From Lates calcarifer (taxonomy: Eukaryota > Chordata > Actinopteri > Centropomidae), in assembly GCF_001640805.2 (NCBI RefSeq), contig NC_066848.1, forward strand, positions 23,787,012 through 23,851,011: 64,000 bases of DNA, in the 5' to 3' direction. The notes below the pieces were generated by a model. That model searched no databases and was not told the DNA's origin. It was given only the letters and a program-made list of their open reading frames with translations. Positions 13,801 to 28,000 of the stretch are shown piece after piece (the stretch's first letter is position 1; each line of letters opens with the position of its first letter). The translations under genes were made by a program, and so were the position numbers.

Positions 13801-16800
13801 ACATCAAACACCAGCAGTGCTTAACCCAGGTTTTACAAAATGAGAAAATTACATTATATTACATCATTACAGTGGCTTTTCACACCCAGGCCTTTACCTG
13901 TGTCCTACCTCTACTCCACCTCTTAACAGGCTACCTTAATACCTTAATGTCACGGCTATAGAAAGCATCATCAATATAGAGAAACGCAGTTTACCAGAGC
14001 TTTGCATCACAGACAGACATATCATGTAGCCAGAATAAATGTCATTACTAAAGCAATGCTATAAAAACCCAATTAACACAATTCAACAGGTCTCCAAACA
14101 CTGCAGCCACAGCTGCTCCACACACATCATCTCCAGCAGAAGCAGCAATATTAGCTAATAAAATGACAAAGATATAAACAATAAAATGTAGGCAAAATGC
14201 ATTTTATTCACTGAAACTGCTGATTATTTGTAGACAAATCAAAAACCTGCTTCTGTCGAGCGGACGTTCTCAGCCCTAAAGCGAATTCAAACTTATCCGA
14301 GTAGTACGACTGGGCAGACTCGACTTTCAGCGTTAGCCTCCATAAGCGATAGAAAAGGACTTACCGTTGGAATAGAGATGCACAGATAACCTCTACAACA
14401 GAGTCATTGAACTCATCCTCCTCCTTCAGCCATTGTGGGTTGAAAAAACAGCTATTCAATCTACACTAACGTGTTTCAGCTTGCGCGAGTAGCTATACAT
14501 GCGGTTTGCTAGCTCTGACCAGTACGCTCTCTGAGCATCCAATCAAATCACCGTGGAAATATCGACGTCATGGTTTGGCCTGCTTAAAGGCCCTGATCTC
14601 GCCAACCCGAAATCTGATTGGTTGAAGGATCCGCGAGGCAACAGTTTCATTGCCATTTATTTTAAATTACAGGAGCCTGCACTGTTGATTCTGAAGGCAC
14701 ATTTCTTTTGACTTGGCAACACAGGGCTGAAATCTGATTGGATAAAAGCTCTAACATAAACAGACTGTATTGGAAGCAGAGGAAAGCTGTGAGATGAAGA
14801 GAATAGACTATTGGGACTATTGGGAACTATTTAATACATATAGTATTAATGGGAAAAAAACATATATAAGAATATAATTCAGTGATCATGGCAATGTTTG
14901 CAGTGGTAGGCTGTCAGGGCCAGCAAGAAAGCCTGCTGCCTGACAGCCTACCACTGCATCATTAATTTCACCTCTTATGTGACCCTAGGATAAATTCACA
15001 AATATGAGTTGGGTTTCTCTGTCATTGCATATGTCCTTGATTGATATTCTACATTGTGTTAAATATCAAAATGTTGTTAAACCCTCATGAAAAGTGTTAC
15101 AGAAAAACAGTGCAAGTTTAGGTACTTCATTCTTAATTGTAACACGACACCAACAGCGAGGCATCTGATCGGTCCCAAATTCATTCTGCAGCAACCCCAA
15201 ACATACAGCCAGTCATAAGAACTGTGACATGAGAACTATCTTCAGAGACAAGAAGAAAAAGGAACACTGCAACAGATGGTTGGGCCCCCATAGAGTCCTG
15301 ATCTCACCATTAGTGAATCAGCCTGGGATTGAAAAAACAGAGGACACTGAGACAGCCACAGAACAACACTGCCTTTTTTTTTTTCCTCAATTGCCAGTTT
15401 GACTTCAAACTACATCTATGTTAAACAGAAGCTGATTTTCATTGAACCTGCTTTATTAAAATAAAATGGACTCATTCTGTCTTCAGGGCTTGTGACAGAC
15501 CTGCAGAGGCCATCTGACAAAATGCACTGCTCTGTTTTCTCAGCGTCCCTGGCTCGTTACATCTACAGAGCAGGTTCTATAATATCCGACATCTGGAAAA
15601 TCTGATAACTCAGTTTCTCCCATGTTTGGTAGCAACAACTGATGAGATTTTTTCCAGAACGTGTATCTGGGTTTTCCTGTCACCAGATTGATCCTGGATG
15701 TTGCTGTTGTAGTGGTTTGTGATATCCTTTTAGTTGGCAAATTTTGTCTACTATTTCAGTGTTTTGATTACTGGCTATTTTGCCTAAATTCTAGCTGTTG
15801 TAGTCAGTTGTAGTCAGACTAAAGGCAGGGGCAACCGGTTGCTTGGGTCTCTCAAAAATGTCACCTAACATAAAGCCCAATGTCTAATATCATCTAATGA
15901 ACACATTGTGTGCTGTATGTTTAACCTACACACTAGCAATTTTTGGCAAACAAGAGTTCATCCATCTGCCCTCCAGTTCTATGAAGCACCTCCAACTATA
16001 GCACAGATATTGACAAATTTGGTTTTGGTCTCTGTACAGTCACAGTGACTCCAAACCTGGCAACCTGACCATGATCCTGTTAATTAGCTTCAGAAATACT
16101 CGCAGGGGTGATTTTTCTAGACAGAGACCCAGTCTTCTGTCAATATTTCAGGCTTTCTGCTGTTTAAATTACACTCCATAACCAACACAGAGACGTGAGA
16201 CTGGTGTGAATCTTTTCATCTCACACTCTGAGACAGTGAGAAAAGAGTGTGTTTCCCAAAATATTAATGATTTCTTTTATTCTAACTATTAATTCCAGAC
16301 AACCTCTAGATATAAAACACATCTCTCCCTGTGTAGCAGAGCAGAGAGGTTCTGACCAGCAAATGAAAAAGTTATCTTGAGCTGGAAATAGGCTGGATCC
16401 CTGTTGTGTTACAGCAATGACATAAAAAACAGGAAATTGACTTTCCTATTTATATCAAACTGTCAAATATGATAACTGTAACTTATTCATCTTCCAATAA
16501 ATAACATGACATGCATATATACATTTAACAGAATGAAGGGAGGTGGATAGAATTAACATTTAGTTAGTGCCTGACTTCACTTCCACCTCAAGAAGAATTG
16601 AACATCTCTTTTCCTTCACCTCTTTCTTCCTTCCTCTTCTTTGCAGCTCTTCTGCCCTCCACCCCAACACCTCTCTCCTGCCTTGGTCCCTGAACAACAC
16701 CAGGAGCTTTGAAGCCCTTTCCCTGTTAATACTGTGGCCCCTTGAGTTTGCCTGTGTGCTACGAAAACCCTTCCCCCTCGTTCCTTTTTTGCTTCTGTCT

Positions 16801-16845
16801 GCCTCTCTCTCTCAGGTCATTTTTCAAAGACTCTGGCTCCTCTGG

Positions 16846-16878
<33 letters not shown>

Positions 16879-19800
16879 CAGATGAAAAGAAAAGGAGAGA
16901 AAGAGGTAAGAGAGGCTGACTCTGTGTTGGTTGTTCCCAGATCATTCCTGAAGTAGGATCGTTATTTTAGCTTAGCAGTTAAGTCCTAGTTTGACTGCTA
17001 ATGATCTCCTGGTTTGAATGCTGCACCTCAAAGCTCAGTACAGTTTGACACATTATGAGAGTTAGAATGGAAACAGAGTCTATAGATATGCAAACATATT
17101 CAGAAACTGGCTGGCTGGACATACAGGAGGTCCTGTCTTTATCACTTTGAAGACCAATGTTTGATTTTCGCTTCAGAATAATTTTTTTTCTGTCGCCTTT
17201 TTAGCCTGCCTTTAGAAACCAAATTACCATAAAATGTTGAAAATACATCTAATTTCCTGCATGAATTCACTAGTTAAGTAAAGTAATATTTGTCTTACTT
17301 GTCTTTAGCATGTCAATGCTTGGAGTTCAGAGAGGTTTTCATAAATTAAACTGAAGTAATTTTCAAGCACTGTCAGAGGGCATTATCATTGTTTTTACAA
17401 GGATCTTGCAGTTTTCTGAAATATCATCTGAGTCAAAATATCTATTTTTCTGTGCAGTGAAGAAAATACATTATTGCTTGTTTATATCCTTGAGAAAGGT
17501 CATGTCTCCTAGAGGAAATTATTGCCTTGCATCTATGAGAAAAACTCCATAAAGACCAGAAGAATTTCTCTGGATGTTTATTAAACAGTCTACTGAAGCT
17601 TTAAAGTAGATAATGTCACATAATGTAAGTTAGAAAAGAGCTACAAATGCAAGTCAAGTCAGGTCAACTTTATGTATATAGCTCTCTATAGGGCACTTTT
17701 CATATAGAGCAGGTCTAGTCCATACTCTATATAATGTTATTTATAGAGACCCAACATTTCCTGCCACGAGCAAGCACTTAGCGACAATAGCAAGGAAAAA
17801 CTTCCTTTTAAGAGACAGAAAGCTCAAGCAGAACTGGCCTCATGGGGAACAGCCATCTGTCTAGATCAGTTGGGTACAAGGTAAAAAAAAAAAAAAAGTA
17901 ATAATGTGTTACATTTAATTCAAATTGGGAGCATTTGACAGGTTTGGCATGATTAGAATCAATTTTCTTGGTAAATGTCAATCTGTCATTATCTTTACAC
18001 TGAAAGTGGCTTTATTTACCAAAACAATGACACGTCATTAACATTCAGGAGGCTTAATTTTTGTTTACATCAGTTGCTCAGTCATTACATCTTGCAGATT
18101 TGTTCAATATAAATGTTATATCAGAATATGTTTATGTGATACATCCACTGTGTATCCACCCAGCTCCATCAGAAATTCCACTGGATCAGTCCGACAGCTA
18201 TGGATGATGTAATAATTCACTGCCTCTAAAACCTGATTAAAGCTGCACTGATTAGCTACACTAGGGCACTGCACAACAAGATAACAATCACACATATTTG
18301 ACATATGGCCTTGTAAAACTTGGGCTTACATGGTACATGTTCACACTCCTTTTAGCTCTGTTTTGTAGCAGCTCATTGCTAGCTTTGTCTGTCTGTTGTT
18401 AGGTGCTGAGCGGGTTGTGTACAGTGGGTTTATAGCAACTTTTTTGCTAAAAACCAAACAATGAGCTGAGAGATGCTAAAATTTTCTTTAGAACTTTAGA
18501 ACTGTAGAGTTGACAGTATTTATTTACTGATGGAGACTATGATATATTGATCTATTGGTTACATAAAATAATATTATATATATATTATTATTATTTTATT
18601 TATTATTTTTTACATTTACTGCTGTTTCTCAAGTTGAAAATCAATTTGTTTGTTCAACCAATCAGTAAGATGTCAATAATCCTAGTTAAAATGACATCTG
18701 CTTCAAACAAATGCCTGTTGTGCTTTTCCAGATTGCATTAAATGAGTGAGATAAAAACCACAGGCAGTACAAGGCTACATCAGCAGCTTTCTTTTTTTTT
18801 ACTGCTTTCCCTCTTGTTGTCTTTATAGCTTTCATTTATCCATTATAACTGGACAGTACCCAGGCTATGTTGTATAATGTGAGTCTCTCTATCTATAGGG
18901 TGTCATTAGATTCAACATCACTCTCAGAACATGATCTGAGACACAGCTTACAGAGCAAGCATTTGACAGACAGCTATGATCAGGAGGTGTTCTAGTTCAG
19001 CACTGGTTTCATCAAGCACAACTCTTAACAACATGAGATTACAGGATGATAAAAAAAAGTTGTACTGAACCAGCCTTGTAGACTGTACCGTATTTAGGTC
19101 CTGTTGCAGGAAGTTGCTGACTACAGATGTTGTCTCTGTTTTCATTTTCAAAGTCGGTGCAGGCTGTCTTATCAACAACAACCCAATGTCAAAATGTTTG
19201 CTGGGAGCCAAACAAAGCTGTGGGGTGACAGTGTTTCAACAGATGGTACATTATTCTGCTCGGTGGCAACTGCTTTAGCACACGCTGGTTTTCGTGCCAC
19301 CATCTGCAGATTACTGCTGGCACTGGAAAAACTTTGCAGGGACAAAGTTCTAGTTATACCTTTATTTATACAGGGAAGGTTGGCTGAGCATACAGTACAT
19401 GTTGTTATACAGTACTGACTTGTTGGCAGTAACCATGAAAAATAAATGAAATAATTTGACAAGAACAGATGCAAAGAGAATCGTAAACAGAGCGAAGGCT
19501 TGGTGAAAGCCAGGTCTTGATGTAGAGGAGTTTGAGTGTTTAGATTTTTATGTGGATTTTAAGATTATTCAATGAGACCAGTTTATTGACGGAAAAAGCA
19601 GTCTTTCCCTTAATCAGGTCAGGTAGGTTTAAAAAGCACCAGTGAGTTCAGTATGAGGCCAAGTTTATTATACTATATCAAAGCTCCAGCACAGGATAAA
19701 AGAGAAATTAGATGGAAATTTTCAGGCAAGGGCTTTTTATATAAATAAATTCCAGGGGTTATTACATCTGCGTGCAATGACAAGTATTGTAATTATCTCC

Positions 19801-21969
19801 ATTAATGAACCAAAGAGTTGAATGGTAAAACTGGAAGCAGCAGCATGTCTAGAAATAACATTCAAACCAATCCAGACAGAGAGAAAAACTGCTTCAATAA
19901 TCTTTTTTTTCTTTTTCTTTTTTATATATATATCTCACAGAAAACAGCCAAACTTCTCTTTCAGGTTGTTATACGATATTTAAATATACACTTCTCACAG
20001 AGCCAGATGCCAGGATGTGTCCCTGTCACAGCAGATGCACATGCAAATTACCATTATCTATGTCTCTGAATCATCTGCATAACGTGATTTTTTAAAAAAA
20101 AAATTACATTAAGCACAAATATTAACTTAATAAGAGTGTACTGCATTGCACTAAATGAAAGTTGGAATTTTTAGACACACACAGAACAAATTGGTGAATT
20201 TAACATTGGAACAAATACGAGGCGCACTTAAAGAAGCAAATTTGTTAAGTTGCACAAAATTCAGAGGTGTTCCTGATCTGATCTGTCCATGTTCTGTTCA
20301 CACTGTCATCGACAATGTCCCCATCTCCATGACTATCACCTCTCCTTGACCATTTCCCTAAGTTAAAACATTTTTTAGTGTCTAACTAAACTGCACCCTC
20401 TTTATTTCTGCCATAGCACAGCCACCACTGTGATGACAGGTTGTTGGCAGCTGTACTGATATTTTCAAACTGTTCAGCGTCCCCTGATATGACTGCTAAA
20501 TCTGCAGTTTGTTGTGTTTTTGTCTGATGACTTCCAGCCTTGAGACTCTTTGGTAACATTGCTGTGAACAAAACTTGTCCACAAATTGAGTGGTAAATGA
20601 GGCCTATGGCAGCATTTCAACAAGCTCTCCAACTTAAGCGACCTTATATGCTGCTTGTCTCATAAAAACCACATGAGTACAGTTAACATGTAACAGTCTC
20701 AGTTTGGTTAGATTTAGACACAAAGACCACTTGGTTAGACTTATGAAAAGGTCGTGGTTTGGGTTAAAATAAATACTTCTTTAAGGTTAGATGACCTTCT
20801 TCATGGTTAAAACATATGGTTAAGGTTGTGAAGCAGTGATCAGTTTCACACTGAAAATGAACAGCGGCCTCCTGTGTAAAAAAGTCCTGTGTTTTGTAAA
20901 CCCATCTATGAACCCCAGTCACTCTATATACTACATCACCTGACTTTCCCTTTGCTTTTACTACTGCCAATAGAGGTCGCTTAACAATATAATGTAATTA
21001 TGGTTCATAATAAACTGCTTACTCAGACAACTTGTGGGCTCATCTTATACAGGAGGACAGTCAACAACTTTGTGCTGTTAAGAGATTTGGAGCACTGCCA
21101 CCAGCTGTTTATCTTGATGAGCAAACTCAATATTTGCATAAAGGTGGTGTAACTTTGGACTGTAGTCAGTTTGAATTGACACCTGAAAGGAAGGACATCT
21201 TAAAAAAATGGATGATTTTTATTTAGCTCACATCCATCTCCATACCTTTATGCAGAGGAGCCACAATGCTAACATATGGAAAGACTGAAAATAAATGTGA
21301 TACTCAGTATTTCATAATGATTGGTGCAGAAAGAACATCTATGGCTTGTTGTGCAGAGTTGTACAGAGCTCTCTGTGTGATCAAACAAATGGGTAGCTGC
21401 AGCAAAATGTTGGTTGAAAGCTGATCACAGATCATTCTGAATTAATGATAAACAGCTATCAGATTTCATATAGCAAAGATAATATTTATTGAATTTGCCT
21501 TCCAGAATTAAGCTTCTCCAAATAGAAACTTGTGAATATGCTCTGTCGTATCCTGTCTTGGCAGCTCTGACTGTAGCTGTGCATTCAATCCTAAAATGCC
21601 TAGATGCTAACCAGTGGTTTGGTTTCTCTGCTGCTGACTGTTGCCCGGGCACTCTTTACTGCCAATTCTGGAGGAAACCAGAAGCTCACTCTATCTTTTA
21701 TTCATTGATTTTACTATCCTCTCATGCTTGTTACTGCCAACACAACCAATTTAAAACCAAATTTTCACAAGAGTTATTCCCATTTTGATTTTCTATTGCA
21801 TCTTTATGTGAGAGAAAAAACTATTGTGTTGAAGGTCCATTTAGGTTTACAGAATCTCAACAACAGAGTTTCAAACACTCACCGGCACTGCAACAATTTT
21901 GAGAAAGTCTGAGAAAAAAATCAATACAACCTCAGACGTAATCCTCTACAGAAAGTCTTCTTTTGGGAA

Positions 21970-22039
<70 letters not shown>

Positions 22040-25000
22040 AAGTTCAGCATTGTATTTTTCACTGGAAATTGAGTAAACATCCACATTTTTATAGCAACAT
22101 ACAAGTAGTTGTTGCAGTAGAAAGGAAAGTGCAAACCCCATCAACCCCCATCCAGACTGATACACAGCCCTGTGAAATAAATGTAGTGTATTCATCAAAG
22201 CAGATAGCAACAAGCTGAAAGTTATATTAAGGAAGAATGGACATACAAAGAATGATAATGTTTCTGAAAATCTATAAAATGTTGATATATACAATAATGA
22301 TTATTTACAGAAATATCCTGTGAACAGAGCAGGAACAAGATATCAGAGAAGCTCTGAGTCCTTCATGTTATACCTACAGTCCACAGTAAACCAGTCCACA
22401 TCTGAGAACACAAACAACTCTCTCAGAAAGCCACAAACAGAGCTCACAGAGCTTATGATCAGGTTTGTCATCATGAATGAACTCTACAGCTTTCCCACAG
22501 GGACTGAATTGGAGAGGGAAAATAGCAAATGTTGCTGTGAGAGCACACAGTGGGGTTTTGTGGAGATAAAAGTTTTTTTTTTTCCAGTCGAGAGCTGCCA
22601 CAGCACCAGAAGAACACACCTATCTTCGGGGTGAGAAGATTCAACAGTTTCTGTGGGTCTGCACCTGTCCTTGAAGCACCTGCACATTTTTTTCTGAGTT
22701 CACTGGTTACTGTTGCAAAACAAATTATTTCTTTATTGGAGATCAATTCAATTTTACATGTATATACTGTATGCTAAATACTGACTGAGGATATATCAGC
22801 AGCAGGCCCTTCAGCTCTCAATAGTAACAATCTACATAATCTTCATACATGTACTCTGTACACTGATCAGCCACAATATTAAAAAGATGACAGGTGAAGT
22901 GAATAACACTGATCATCTCATTATAATATATTGTTCTGCTGGGAAACACTGGATCTTGGCATCCATCTGGGTGTTACTACAACTAAATATTGTTGCAAAC
23001 AAAGCATACCCGCCAACCCCCCACCCCCAGTTTAAGCAACTTGACAAAGAGCTCCAGGCATTGACCCAGCCTCCACAGATCCCAATCTGATCGAGTATCT
23101 GTGGGACCTGCATAATATTGACAGGCACTGGTCCTGTGGGTTGTGGGGTGGAGCCTCAATGGCCCTGGTTTGTTCCAGTACATCCCACAGATGCTCAATC
23201 CAGATGAATGCCAGGACCCAAGGTTTCCCAGCAGAATATTGCATTGTGATGAGATGGTTTTAATTTTGTGACTGATCAGTTTATGTATGTATGAAGTTCT
23301 ATAGTATCCATAGAAACCTCAGAAAAGCAACAGAGGAGCAATAGAGATTCCCCCTCTGTGATGGAGTAGAAAAATGACAATTTTATAATCACAATACAGA
23401 GAAATGCTCTATGGATTTAGACATGGATTGGATCAAAGAAGATGTTAAGCACCACTCAATCTGCCAGTCTGACAGCTTACTCTCAAACAGCAATCAGCAG
23501 TCTTGTAGGAAGAAGTTTTTTTGTTCAGCAAAGAAGTTCATGTAAGCCAAACTCTTATCCCTATCCTCTTTTACAAGTCAGATGGAGTGAATTCTCTTTA
23601 CTGCACTAACCTGTAAGTTCCAAATTGATCAATACCATCTTTCCATGTGTAACTGTCCATTCACTAGATATGATCACTGGCATAACTGAGGCCCACAGAC
23701 TGCTATACCCACACTGCTATAAAAGGCTACATGTTCAGCTCCATGTATGGACAAGTTTCATTCATAAAATGACTATTAAGGCATTGTAATCAGTTAAATC
23801 GATCAAATGTTTTTTCCCCCTATACACGACATACCTCTACATGACATAACTCTATGGAATTTTGTGTACGTTCACGTTTTTGTGTAAGTTTTGTACAAGA
23901 AAACTGTTCACTCATACATACCACATAAGAACTGTTAGTTTGAGTGGTTGGTTGAGTGCTGATGTGCACTGCCAAAAAAGCAGTTTTCTCTCCTGTTTAT
24001 AGTATAGTGATTGGTTGTTCTGTTTAACTGATTTTAAGTATATTGGTTGTCAGGAAACTTAATTGCATGTTTGTAAAAAAAAAATAAGTTTTAATCATTG
24101 GGCTTGGGGATCATTCAAAATGAAATCACAAGTCACTGGTGTCAGAGATGAGTTCCAAATCCTTTTTTTTTTTATTTTGTTCAGTCTACAGTCACAGAAT
24201 CTCTTTAATTCTCTGATGAATCTGTAAAGGCCTTTGCTCTGTACTGTACACCAGTTTAGGTTGTACAGTTGGGAGCCGGCGGACACTGAAAGCTCTTGTC
24301 TCATTATCAATATGGATATCTTCACCAGAGTGTAGACACTGCACTGAGATAACAAATCATTCATCTTTGCTGCACATGAAAAAAATATTTCAGTTGCAGC
24401 TTCAGTGCATGACAACCTGTAAATCCTGACAAATTACAGCACCAGCAGCTCAGTCAGTAAACACATGCTATTTACAAGTAAACAAAAGAAAAGCTGGGGG
24501 TGAAAAATACAGTGCTGAGAGGAATCACATTTCATTTGACTCGCAGCCAGGACACTTTGTCTGGGAGCACTGCGGCTCAGTCGGGTAATCAACTCTGACT
24601 CCCTTCCCTGAAAACAAATAGGTGAGAAGTGAATTGTGTGTACACACAAAGACTCTTAATGATGAAGTATATGAAATCCATTATGGATGTTCTCGTTTCC
24701 TGCCTCCTGCCCTGGAGAAAGAGCCGTCATTGTGTTGTTTGCGCACTGGGACGAGAGTTCGGGTGGCTGGGCCGGGTGTGATTTTAATCAAGTGCATTTT
24801 TATCTGTGTGTTATTAATATGCATGGCAAGGCAAAAGGAGAAGGGGGGTGGGGGTGGTGGGGTGGTGAAGAAATGAGCTGGGAGAAAATGAATGAATCAA
24901 ATTAGAGAGATGGGGTAGGGATGGGTTATGAAACTGATTCAATGGTGCATGATATGTGTGCAGGTTGAATGCGTTATGGGTTTATGTGAAAAAATATTTT

Positions 25001-28000
25001 AAGACATGAAGTTGCATGCATATTGGGCATTTGTATGTGTGTGAGGTTGTCTGCATGAGTATTAAACTATGTGATTTCTGTGAGAACATCAACAAACCTG
25101 CACACATACTGTACTGTCAGTCTTTCCTACCAGTTGTCTGTGTGCATATACTGTACCTGCATGTGAACAAACACAAAGTGGTGATATAGATTTTTTGGGA
25201 AGTGAATTTATTTGCTTTCTTACCAAGAACAGAATAACTCACATGTTTCTGTGTAAAATACTTTGCTGGAGTCCGGACATGCTAGCTTAGCTTAGCATGA
25301 GAACTGGTGGCAGGGTAAGCAGTTAGTCTGTCTGTTTACAAACCAACCCAGTACAATGACAAGCATATTAACATTTACAGTAAAATTACAATTTGTTGTG
25401 TTAAGGGCAGTTTTAAAGAACTATTTCTTGGCAAATGACAACCTGGACACACCTTAATATTACTGTAGGCCCTGCTTTAGTTTTAACAGCTAGCACCTAG
25501 GCATTGTCCAGTGTGCTCCAGGCATTGTGGATTATTTGGGTAAGTGATGGGTGGATGGATAAACTGTTGTCCATTGAGAAATAGATACCTTTGAATACAT
25601 TTTTACATTACAAATCCCAGTGGGCCTCCACATTGGTGCAGCAGCACACTATCATACAAAGAGTGGACTGTTTTTACCAGCTCCGCCCTCTTTGTATACT
25701 ACAGTGCTGAATATACGTTCCAGTCATAAATGACTGTTGTATACATACACTGTATATATGTAATGAACTGTTACTTGGTACACGATCATTAGTATTACTG
25801 TTCTGTTCTGTTCCTACAATGTTCCTTGTAGTTGACAGTTTGATGAAGTGAAAGAATGCACCATGAGTAAAACTGTGTGCAGGTTAGTTCCTTCCCTCCA
25901 GTATAGGTACAGCAGAGCATTTTGTATGATAATGACAAGCCTGTCACTGTCGCAAAGAAGAAAAAATTAAGCTTATGTCTCATGAGGCCCCTGGTTGATC
26001 TGAGGTCCAGAGCTCAAGTAAGCCTGTGCATTAAAGTTCCCGAGTGTGTGCGGCTTCTTTAAGTCTTGCTAGGTGAGGTACCATTCTGTACTACAGAGAC
26101 CAAAATCTGTGCTTACAAACTGCATCTGGCAAACTGTACTATAACTGTACATGTTGTATTGAAGTACTGGGTACTTCTAAATCACTAGTGTCAAACTGGA
26201 ATTCATGAATAGCTGGTGCAACCCAGAGATTGTTATTATCCCTGTCATCTCACTATTGGAAAGCAAATAAATGTATTTCAGAAAATGTTCAACTATTCCT
26301 CTCAAAGCACTTTTTTTTTTTTTTTTACATGGCACTCATCTTAAGTCATGTGCAATAGCCAATAATCAGCACAAACCAAAAGGATATCACAAACATCCAC
26401 TAATACCACAACATCATCAGTAATCACCCTATGACAGAAAGCCCAGGTACACATTCTTAAAAAGATCTCATCCTCTCTCATCTACCCACCACAATTAAGT
26501 TTTTGCTATCGATACATAGCTAACATTAACAGTAACCACTGTTTACTTACCAATCAAGAAGAAACATTTCAAGTTCAGCATCAAACTTAATTTCTCTACT
26601 CATCAAGAGCAGTGGAAAGCAGCACTGATGATGCTAACTCATGTAGCTTCTGTTTCACTTCTTTTCTTCTACTGAATTTAGCATGCTAACCAAGCTCTTC
26701 CCATCTTATAACACCACTTCGCCATAGTGAGTCACTGTAGCATCCAGTCTGGCCTCAGTAAAACAAGAGAGGAAGTAGCACTGCCCAGAGGCGTATTCTA
26801 ACCTGTTGTATTATAAATGCAACAATGGCTGAAGCTGTTACTGCTAATGTTGACTATGTAGCAATAGCAAAAACATACATATAGCACCTTTAATGGAAAA
26901 AAACATTCAGTTTGAGTTTGCAGGTTTCAAAATTTCTAAGGTGCTATAGAACTTCCTCTGTATGAGAACACAGGTTTAGGAGACATGCATGGTGCATGGC
27001 CTTTGCAAACCTGTCACAAGCCCTGAAGACAGAATGTATCAATTTAATTCTAATAAAACTGCTTCAATGAATGTCAGCTCCTGTTTAGCATAAATGTATC
27101 CTAGGCACTGTTACACATGGTGGTGAACAATGGAAAAAAAGGAGATTTGATGAGGGAGCTGAGAGTGTAGGGAGGGTACGGAGTCAAGTTGCCAAATCAG
27201 GGGGAAAAAACAGAGAAATGAGCAGTGAGTTGGTGCATGGCACCTGTTTTACATATACATTGGCCCTTAAAAGCCTCCAACCTTTCCGTCACCTTCCTCT
27301 CTTCCTCATGCTTATCCTCCCACCGACCCGATCATGGACATTTCCTCTCAGCAAAGTTCGTCTCCTTTCTGCTTCGCTTCACTGACATTACAACCCCCCA
27401 CTCTCGCTTCTCCCACTACACTATGTAATTATGATAATTGCTCATAGGGGTTTGAGGAAATTGAATTTTCCATTTTGCTCTGGTTCCTTTATCCCACCAG
27501 TCTCTCTTTGTGCCACCTCCCCATCACCCCCACAATTCTCTACAGGCATGGGAGTCAGCTGCTTGGACTTTTGATCAAATATATCTTTAATGTTTGCATG
27601 TGTGTATCTTTGGTCCTTTTCTCGAAAAATAGGACGTCCCCAGAACCAGCCGACTCCCAAATTTGATGACATAACATATTAAAAAAGAACATATTAACAC
27701 TATCAACGCATGATTAAATTTCACATTCATTTCAAAGAAATTATTTCTCATCACACATTCTTACAGTTTCTGAGACATCTGATTCCAAATTTCGAAAGAT
27801 CTTAGTTTCAGTACAGCTGTGAATTTCCACTAGCTCACAATCTGAGAAGTCATCACACCACATCAGGACTAATAAATGAACACTAGACCTGGTATGGCAC
27901 CATTTGAGAGAGGTGTGCCTGAGTCACACTTCAGCACAGAGCATTTGCCACAGTACCTGCTCCCTAAAATAGTCACTGTGACTGCTGTGGAGCTCTCAGG

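Noticed and set aside
14362..14660. CpG-containing block with CCAAT-like boxes and a consensus donor on the minus strand, at first read as the promoter and first exon of an unknown gene
   Set aside because: The plus strand of the same block encodes the hAT C-terminal dimerisation motif (SVERTFSALKRI), so it is transposon DNA; kept only as a low-interest finding.
14900..14957. Hairpin as a microRNA precursor
   Set aside because: The stem is too short (19 + 5 bp with a small loop) and perfectly paired, and it lies at a transposon end.
16567..16956. 129-codon frame ending in a Lys run
   Set aside because: Pyrimidine-rich low complexity running into the A27 tract; no homology or splice signals.
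21932..22294. Open frames dominated by His-Thr or Cys-Val repeats
   Set aside because: Direct translation of the (TG)33 microsatellite.
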